Shown piece after piece: positions 56,351 through 64,000 of a stretch of DNA of 64,000 nucleotides. Under the pieces are notes generated by a model, which was not told where the DNA came from, did not search any database, and saw only the letters and a program-made list of their open reading frames with translations. The DNA lies in NCBI RefSeq assembly GCF_902459465.1, contig NC_047065.1, forward strand, positions 4,274,309-4,338,308, read 5' to 3'. A program made the position numbers and the translations under genes. Numbering within the stretch: the stretch's first letter is position 1; each line of letters begins with the position of its first letter. The DNA comes from Asterias rubens. Lineage: Eukaryota; Echinodermata; Asteroidea; Forcipulatida; Asteriidae.

Positions 56351-56704
56351 GACAATTCGGTGCCTGGTAGACTTATCTTCTTAGATTGAATTTAGATTAA
56401 CAAAATCAGCCTCCCAAATAGGGAAATACCGGGTAATTTTGTGACACTTTTCCGACCATTTCACTGTCAATCTATGCCATGTGGAGTTTTGGCCCATAAC
56501 ACCGTGCGTGAGCACTGTGTTCTACTTCCGGGTCAATCTTTGAACCGTAGACTTGCATGTCAGTCCCCTAACCTATTGCGTTTACGGAACTGTTTGTATA
56601 GGACAATTCGTAAACTGTGGTGCCATTTATTTTAACTAATGGAACTTCATAGACATGTAAATCTTCCTTAAAATTGCACATTTTAAATCTGTTAGCATCG
56701 ATAG

Positions 56705-56846
56705 TTAGGCCATGTCCGAATTGGCGACTTTGGCTACAGCTACGGCGAGATCATCCAGCGCGTCTGTCAGTGTTGAAAAATAGCACTAGGACGCGCGCGC
56801 CCTAGCCGTAGCTGTAGCCGAAGACGCCAATTCGGACACGGCCTAA
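56705..56846. mobile_element. Short TIR element upstream of HEATR3 and the protease gene
   Basis: 'TTAGGCCATGTCCGAATTGG' and 'CCAATTCGGACACGGCCTAA' are its ends. The pairing continues through 'GGCTACAGCTACGG' and 'CCGTAGCTGTAGCC'. The middle is GC-rich ('GACGCGCGCGCCC'). Confidence 0.93.
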
Positions 56847-56894
56847 AGTCAGTATTGAAATTGCACATCAACTTTTGCCGAGCATCTGGACCGT

Positions 56895-57026
56895 AAGTGC
56901 GGCTAGCCCACCTTGTTGAGCTGTAAATGAATCCGCTTTTACATCGGTCTCATCACTGGCGACAGTGATGAGACCGATGTTAAAAGCGGAGCCATTTGTA
57001 CAGCTCAACAAGGTGGGAAGTGCGGC
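56895..57026. mobile_element. Fold-back element between the two divergent genes
   Basis: 'CCCACCTTGTTGAGCTGTA' and 'TACAGCTCAACAAGGTGGG' are the outer stem. 'ACATCGGTCTCATCACTG' and 'CAGTGATGAGACCGATGT' are the inner stem, with a 5-base loop. Confidence 0.93.
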
Positions 57027-57876
57027 AAACTCAAGTTGTATTATACAAACAAACATAGAAGTCATTGTGACTAATGGGTCTAATGTTTAAAAGTTCGCAA
57101 CTTTGACAGAATCTAAAACGAAAAACGATTATCCAGTGGGACTCCATACTTGTTTATATTTGTTTACTTCTATTTCTACCTCCATTCTTCTTCCTAATTC
57201 GACTACAAATTCATTGTGGGCACTCCGGGGGGGAAATTCAATCGTTTCCCGCCTTCCAGCAGTGAAAACCTAGTCATGCCTTTTCATTATATATTCTCGG
57301 TCAGATATTAAGTAGCCTGGGCATCCAAAATTTTTCTTCATGGAGTGGCTTGAAGAGATCGACCTCTTGTGGTTTTTGCGGCTGCGTTTTGAAATAACGT
57401 ACTGCTTTACAAGGCCTTATAACAAGCAAGAGAGAGATTTTTCGATATCACCTGCTCAGAACAAAAATAAATCAAAAACTTTACACCGTAATTACCAGTT
57501 TACAGTAACCTATAGGCCAACCCATGTAAGTGAAATTTGCCTCAGCGGCTGCTGTTCGAATCAACTGTGCAGAAAGTTGTAAAAGTCCTTCACTTATTGA
57601 AAACATAGCATTAATTTTTTTAACTTTTTTGTGAGCTCCCCCCCCCCAAAAAAAAAAAATAGTTGGGGAACCGACTGGAGCAAGTTTATGGTAAACTAGC
57701 GCAGTCGCTCAGGATGTGTAAGAAATTACCTGCAGGTGGCGCCCCCAGGTCTTCATGTTCCCTTGAGGAGAGTAGTCACATTCCGCCTGTTTTTTGAATT
57801 ATCAAAAACCCACGCCAGTCTCACAGCTCCATCTTCGGACACGCTCTGTGACACTACCGGAGTCCGGAGAAGAGCA

Positions 57877-60838
57877 ATGGCGGTTCTTTACCCCTGTTTG
57901 AATTTTGGAGCTGCCACCCTTCTTGTGACTGCAGCATGGGTGTGCTTTGGAAGAAACCTCAGTTTCGGCACGCTGTCAGTTGTCATGTATTTCCCCACAC
58001 TTGTTGCTTTACTTTTTATGGCTGTCAACAATGACGGCGAATTTTGGCAGTTTTTCAGCAGAACAATTGGCGCACATCATTTCTTGCAACCAGATAAAGT
58101 AACAGTGAGTCCTTGGTCGTTTATTATTATTTGTTGTTACAAAAAAGGCTTTCATCCAGCAGTAGGGATGTTGAAGGCTTAATTTTAAAGGCAGTGGACA
58201 CTATTATTGGTAATTGTCAAAGACTAGCCTTCACAATTGGTGTATCTCAATATATGCATAAAATAACTAACCTGTGAAAATTTGAGCTCAATCGGTCATC
58301 AAAGTTGCGAGATAATAATTAAAGAAGAAAACACCCTTGTCACACGAAGTTGTGTGCGTTTAGATGGTTGATTTCAAGAAAAATTGTGGAAAATTACTTC
58401 TTTCTCGAAAACTATGGCACTTCAGAGGGAGCTGTTTCGCACAATGTTTTATACCGTCAGCCTCTCCCCATTACTCGTCACCAAGAAAGGTTTTATGCTG
58501 ATAATTATTTTGAGTAATTACCAATAGTGTAAAAATTACGATTCTTCAAATGCTATTTTCTCAACTTTGATTGCATTTCAAACACAAATATTTCTCTGGA
58601 GGCAATTGATACTGGTTGGTATGAATGAGCTTGCTTTATCAGTGAAATTTTTAATTGAAATAATTTACCAATATTATACTTTAAGACCCAATTATTAATT
58701 AATTTTTAAAGCAGGTTTTGTTTTCTTAAACAGAATTTTAGTGTGGTATCAGCATGTTGGATTGCCATCGCATTCACAATTCTTCTGATCACATTCTGTG
58801 TTCTGTTGAGTGTATCAATGGGATGGGGTCACCTAACCAAACAGCAGAAAGATCAAAGGTCATCGGAGGTCAAACAGTTGATGAGTCGGCGGAAGATCTG
58901 GGGATTTCTGAGAGTAGCAGGTGAGGAGATTGGATGGAGATGCTACTTACTACCATGCCTCATGGAGTCATTTACACCCTCACAGGCTCTCGCCTTCAGG
59001 TACGGGGGAAGCTTGGTTTGGCTGTAGTGCAGCACTCTGACCCCTCACAATTTTCCAGTGTACCTAGGTGCCCCCCCCCCTCCAAAATGATCCTGAGAAT
59101 AGTTCCTGCAAAAAGAAGGAGAAACCTGGGCCTGCTTCCCCCTTCCATTGAAAGGTATTCCCCAGTTTAAGGATTTAATCATACCCTGTGCCTTCCCCTC
59201 CACTGGCAGGCATTCCTCCTTACCCCATGTGTACTCCCAGTTAAACAAAAACCCTGCTATGCCACTGAGTGTGTACTATGGGCCTCAGTTCAAAAGTCAA
59301 CTGCTCTTTTCAAAACCACGGCTTGGGCATGATGGACTTAGCAAGCATCCTACTTACAAAGGCCGATTTCCAATTTGTTTGCCCTTGATCACAAAAAGTG
59401 TTATTAAATAACCTGAAAAGTCTATTAAAGCCTAGACTAGACCACATCTACATGTACACATAGCTAAACCTTCTCGTCAAGATAATGTTTCTACTTCCCC
59501 CCCCCCCCCCCCCAAGGACCAAAATATCATGCCTGGCTTAGGCTTTGTCAGTTATTTAGAATATGGCACTTTTCTCATAGGGTTCCAAACAGACAGACTG
59601 AGCCCAAGTCTTACCTTTGTTTTTTGTCAAGCGTCTTCATCTATGGGTATTGGCTACGGTCATTGGCTGCAGTCCCACCCTTGAAGAATAGGCCTTTTTG
59701 CAGCACAGTAATGATTCTGAATAATATCTGTATTTTCCCAGTGGTGTAATTTGGGGTCTATTCCATGTGCCCATCATGATTCTGCTGACTGGCCGACTTA
59801 ACATTGACCGGCGTTGGACCACAGTGATCATCCAGTGCATCGCGGTTTTCTTGTCTGCTTTCCCACATGGCTGGATAGCCATACGGTCCGGCTATGCGCT
59901 CTGGCCATCGACCGTCATGCACTACTCATGGAATGTCTTGAATCCTTTTGGTTAGTCTAGTCAAACTATTTTTATATATTTTTGGTAGTTTAAACAGTGT
60001 AGTAGTAATAATAATAATAATGTCGTAGTCTTTTCTAGCACACGCATTCACCAAACAAGGTACTCAAGGCGCTGAGTATACAAACTATTAAAAAGATATG
60101 TTACTGCAGAGATGAATTCTATACCCACTTATTTATCCTCTTAAAAGGGTTTACAAGGTGCTACGGCACGCTCATACAGCAGCCACAGCCAGGAACCTAG
60201 GACGAACCCCTTCGATAAGTGCACTGGGTTCTTTTTCATACGTTACACAACACATGGGACCAACGGTTTTATGTCCCATCCGAGAGAAAAGGGCGTGTTG
60301 GTCAAGTGTCTTGCTTAAGGACACAGTTGTCTTGGCTGGGGATTCGAACCCACACTCTGCTGATCAGAAACACCAGAGTTTGAATTCGGTGCTCTTAACC
60401 ACTCGGCAACGACACTTCCACTGTAGCTCTCAAGCCTAAGGAATCCTACAAACAATGATTGCTATGTGAACCTGAACTTCTCGTTGAACTTTGGCCTGTG
60501 TAACAACTATGAGTATGGTAGATGCTGACCCTTATTCACTCAGAACTAGATAATCTTTTGAAAAAATGTCATTTCAATCAAGATTGTTTTACTCATTTTT
60601 CAAAAACTACAGCACAGCAAGTAATGTTTTAAGGGAAGCTTTCTACCAAACCGTTAAGTTTAATATCAACCTCTTACTTGTCATCTTGATTTTGATCTTC
60701 ACAGTACTTGGGAGTATCTACACCAATACGCCAGGTCTGGTAAAGGGTGATCAATGGCTTGTTAACGGTGAGGGTCTTGCAGGTTGCTTGGTCTCAGTAC
60801 CCGTAGCTGTACTCATTATCATGAATCTCTCAACGTAA
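57877..60838 (+). CDS. CPBP-family (Abi/CAAX-protease-like) intramembrane protease, 4 exons, 278 aa
   Basis: Multi-pass membrane protease of the glutamate-type CPBP family (Pfam PF02517 type). The relatives include prokaryotic Abi proteins and eukaryotic RCE1, which trims prenylated CAAX proteins. Exons: 57877-58104, 58734-58999, 59742-59950, 60705-60838. All junctions are GT-AG and phases match. The three family motifs are intact: EEIGWR (Glu140, Glu141, Arg145), WGLFH (His173) and HYSWN (His225, Asn229). Hydrophobic segments occur near residues 8-25, 30-50, 77-105 and 165-180, and at 190-205 and 260-276. The EEIGWRCYLLP wording is that of bacterial members rather than RCE1. The ATG at 57877 is the first in frame and has G at -3 and +4. 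It is divergent from HEATR3. The substrate is unknown. A MITE-A sits in intron 1 and a SINE in intron 3. Confidence 0.9.
58185..58530 (+). mobile_element. MITE-A copy in protease intron 1
   Basis: 'TTTAAAGGCAGTGGACAC' to 'TGAGTAATTACCAATAGTGT'. The inner palindrome is deleted ('TGATTTCAAGAAAAATTG') and the last bases of the right end are lost. Confidence 0.9.
60005..60425 (-). mobile_element. tRNA-Leu-like SINE (reverse) in protease intron 3
   Basis: A TAA tail at 60006-60020 on the left. On the minus strand there is 'GAGTGGTTAAGAGCACCG' (A-box) and 'GGGTTCGAATCCC' (B-box) at about 60342. Best-preserved member of the family in the window. Confidence 0.85.
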
Positions 60839-62488
60839 AGATAACAGGTAAAACTTTTTAATTCTTGTAAATAACCCAATTTCTTCTTGTGTTTTTAAAG
60901 TTTTTAAAATATTCATAAAATAGCAAATCTGTGAAAACTTTGGACTTCATTGCTCATCAAAGTTGCAAGAGAATAATGACGGAAAGAGTTTTTGTCCTTA
61001 AGCATTTCTATGAAATTGAGCCAATGGCTTAGATGCTCCTGTGCGACTCTGATGCTTGGGGTCAAGTCAAAACAATACAGAACTGTATTGGTTGCACAAA
61101 TTTGTGTACTTTCAGATGCCTAAAAAGGGCAAGAGTCCACTCGTATTGCTGAGTTCACCGCAAGTTTCGGTAGTACATAAAAATAGGAACTTAGAAAGAA
61201 TCCGTGCAACCTTTGGAAATACAGATCAAGCTAAAACAGAATCAAATGCCTTGTAAAAAGAAAACAGTCCACTTGCAACCAACATTGATATCACTTTCTC
61301 ACTTTATTCAGAAGTACACTGTGAACGACTTTTTACAATTTCATTTTTTAAGGTGCAGTAAACAATAATACATTTAGACTATAAATGTACAATATAAATT
61401 GGGAAGATCTCTAAGTTTGTTAGATTGGAGGTTAATGGTTTCCTATGGAAGAACACGATTGTTGTTCGGTACTGTTCTATTAAAACACACGAGATTAACA
61501 TTCAGTCAGTAGTTTATTGCTGGTAGTCTGTATACATGTGTACTTCATCTTATTGCACTGAATGCGTAAAGTACAGCAGGTTAAAGGCAGTTGGACAGCG
61601 AGAAGTTTTTGCACAACTATTGAAATTACACAGCCAAATTTGATCTCGCTGCAAAGCTTAATCTACATGATAGGAAGCAAAAACATTGTAGCAAAAAAAG
61701 GTAGTTTGACCACACAGATAAGCACATGTTACAATACTGTCTGTTTATGCATTTTTGCATTCTTTAGGCCAGCTTTGCAGCTATAGAAACATTGACCCTT
61801 GTGCACAATAACAGAATACCACACTTGTCCATTATAAATATAGGCCGACAGAACATTACGACGGGAACAAAATTCACAATGAATTAAAGGCGTTTTCACA
61901 AAACTCAAGCAGATTTAGTTAGCCCAGTGATTTACTAGGATCCTTCCTCACTCTAACAAAACCCACCAACATATTGGTATTACTCAAGACCCACTGTTGG
62001 ACTCTGATAATGGAGGTATGCCTGATCCAATGTAAAAAAGCATAATCAGTTTTCTAGTGCAGGCCGCACTAGAGCAGCGCACACGAAAATGTTCCAGGCA
62101 AAAATCTGTGTCCCTTATCTGTGCCGATGTTGGTTTTTGTGTGTATTTTGGAGGTGTTTTTAAGCCGAATATTATTCATGTGTAAGCGCGACGGATACTT
62201 GTATTATCTATTTTTAAGAGGGTGAATTTCTTGGAATTAAAAGCTTCAAAGAGGGGAATGCCATACAAAAATAATATTGCTGCTCAGACTATTTTTTTAA
62301 TAATAATTCTTATGGAATGTTTTTTTTTATTTTTATTATTTTTTTTTATTTATTATATTGTATTTTATTTTAACTGTTGAAGAATATGTACACTTCAGGG
62401 AACAAATTGTTTTTTGCTTCATGAACATTGATGCAGGGGGGAATACATTGTGCGCAACTAAGCTAATTATTACTGCAATCTCTTAAAA
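60839..62488 (+). other. Presumed 3' UTR of the protease gene
   Basis: Non-coding by all readings. MITE-A-derived scraps lie at 60905-61010 and 61090-61140 ('AAAATAGCAAATCTGTGAAAA', 'TTTCAGATGCCTAAAAAGGGC'). No hexamer AATAAA was seen before 62489, so the UTR would be about 1.65 kb if that signal is used. Confidence 0.4.
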
Positions 62489-62509
62489 AATAAACACCAT
62501 TATAATAAA
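62489..62509 (+). terminator. Candidate polyadenylation signals
   Basis: AATAAA at 62489-62494 and again at 62504-62509, on the protease strand. The assignment to that gene is inference. Confidence 0.35.
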
Positions 62510-64000
62510 GGAAATTTGCCATTCTGTGAAACTGTAAAATTTCAGTTGAAACCATCCATTCATTCCGTGATTTTATGAAAGCAATATGTGTAGAGTTGTA
62601 CACGATTCTGGCCTGAAAAGTGTAGATGCTCTTTAAATGGAACGAAAGGGAACATTACTTTGTCTATTGTGAAAGCAGCGCAATTTATCTCCTTGATTTC
62701 CTTGTAGATGCGAGTTGGGAGGCGTTTCACCGCATCAAAGCTAGTTTCCAATGACTGAATGCAAGCGTTGTGCTAAAACCTTTATTAAATAGCATTTTGC
62801 TTTAATTATGTAAACAAATACAGGCATTTTTTTCTTTACTAAAACAAAAAACAAATTTAATGCGTAAATATACAATAACAGATCTTCACTTTGCTTTTCA
62901 GCAATATTTAAATATTCAAACACACATTATATTGTGTAATTGTTGGAAGTATTCAAGAATACAATTTGATTTAACTTTAAAACTCAAAAGGCTACAAATA
63001 TTTCTAAAACTGGAGTGCAACATACAAATTCCAGGAAAAATACTTGCAAAGTAATATTAAAACATATTATCATTTTGAACAATGAACAAATTAAAACATT
63101 TTACTGTAAGGTTTACTTTGTATTGATATTACAAAATACAGTGGTTTCCAGAATATGAAAACTTAAAAAAAGTACTCTTTCAATTATGTAAATGTTTGAA
63201 CTGATGCTGTACTGTTTAAAGAAGGTCTGAAAAGTCAATTGTTCCGAAACCTAAAAGCTGTGACCCATGAATTTTGGACATGATTAAACAAAATAGAAAT
63301 TTTAGAATATTGAGCGTTTTTGTGCCTATTGTAACCCCCCCCCCTTCACAAACAGAAAAACAACCTACACTTAATCAATGCCCATTACGATGCTTTATTT
63401 AGAGAAGGTTGTATAATTGTTACTTCAGATAAATAATACTGAGAGCTTTTAAAAGAAAATAATAATATTGCGTCAAATCAAAAGGGGGATTCCCCTAGGA
63501 CGACATCAAGCATGACCAAGACTCACTTGAACCCTTGTCATAGGCAGGAGAGCATTTGCGTTAAAGCGGGTGGAGTTTTCAGGCCAACTTAAACGAGCAT
63601 CCCCAAAGAACCCCATCCAGTACTTAGAGTAACATGACTTTAATTGTCTGTTTTACCGGAGAACAATTTTTTCTTGTTATTTACTTCTTTTGGTGGCAAG
63701 AATATTTGCGTTATTTCCAATCACCTGTAACCTTTTTTTTTAGATCACCTGTAAAACCCCTATTACGGAAACAAAACAAACCAAAAGTTAACCAGAATTA
63801 TGTTGTGACGGAGGCAAATTTAAGACCCACTATCATGGAGCAGCCATTTCGTTTTCCTTCATATGTTTCAAATAAATAGAAACGTGAGACTAGAAGGCCT
63901 TTAAAAAATCTGACCTGAATTACATGGAGGCCTTAGCCATGGTCTCTGTTGCCCCTACTGGCCTTGGTTCAACAAATTTCAACAAACTTTTCCAATGGAA
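62510..64000. other. No recognised gene
   Basis: AT-rich. The ORF at 63634-63879 (plus) has no recognisable domain and no splice partner. A C-run lies at about 63337-63345. Confidence 0.5.

Noticed and set aside
56062..56355. 97-codon minus-strand ORF overlapping HEATR3 exon 1
   Set aside because: Wrong frame. The true start at 56350 is in another frame and continues through a donor at 56195.
57736..57876. N-terminal extension of the protease
   Set aside because: The longer frame has no ATG upstream of 57877; it begins at a GTG. The ATG at 57877 has a good initiation context.
1..64000. CRISPR arrays, bacterial operons, integrated virus genes
   Set aside because: No direct-repeat/spacer pattern, no prokaryotic gene layout, and no viral structural or polymerase ORF. 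The only polymerase-like ORF is a LINE reverse transcriptase remnant.

Overview
The window is eukaryotic and almost certainly comes from a marine invertebrate deuterostome. My best guess is an echinoderm, probably a sea star. This rests on intron-rich metazoan genes with canonical GT-AG junctions, AT-rich sequence, and very dense short inverted-repeat DNA elements and tRNA-derived SINEs of a kind I associate with sea star genomes. The species assignment is inference, because no marker gene is present.

Positions 1-15700 are repeat territory. A tandem array of about 470-bp units (1 to about 5745) runs into a three-unit array of about 650-680 bp (5746 to about 7450). Diverged relatives of the 470-bp unit are scattered to 12.2 kb, together with a long fold-back element, SINEs and short inverted-repeat elements. 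The only exon I can support here is an isolated minus-strand DSL-type exon (Notch-ligand signature) at 12854-12980.

Three protein-coding genes follow and can be read exon by exon. (1) A two-domain phosphoethanolamine N-methyltransferase lies on the minus strand at 15776-28288, with 12 coding exons and 512 aa. (2) HEATR3 (symportin/Syo1, a ribosomal-protein import and 5S RNP assembly factor) lies on the minus strand at 33582-56350, with 17 exons and 649 aa. (3) A CPBP-family (Abi/CAAX-protease-like) intramembrane protease lies on the plus strand at 57877-60838, with 4 exons and 278 aa. It has a bacterial-looking active-site motif and is divergent from HEATR3 across about 1.5 kb of palindrome-rich DNA. 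In every case the exon phases add up without a break and the reading frames are clean, so all three look functional. They share no obvious pathway.

The introns and intergenic DNA are a mosaic of mobile-element debris. It includes at least 13 copies or large fragments of one roughly 350-430-bp terminal-inverted-repeat family (called MITE-A here), three copies of a relative (MITE-B), several other inverted-repeat families, SINEs with tRNA-like heads and TAA tails, two truncated non-LTR retrotransposon pieces (47.2-47.6 kb and 52.9-54.0 kb), two minisatellites inside HEATR3 introns, and over a dozen long palindromes. Three of those palindromes have unrelated arms but share the same central core. 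The last 3 kb (from about 61 kb) hold only the presumed 3' UTR of the protease gene and unannotatable AT-rich DNA.
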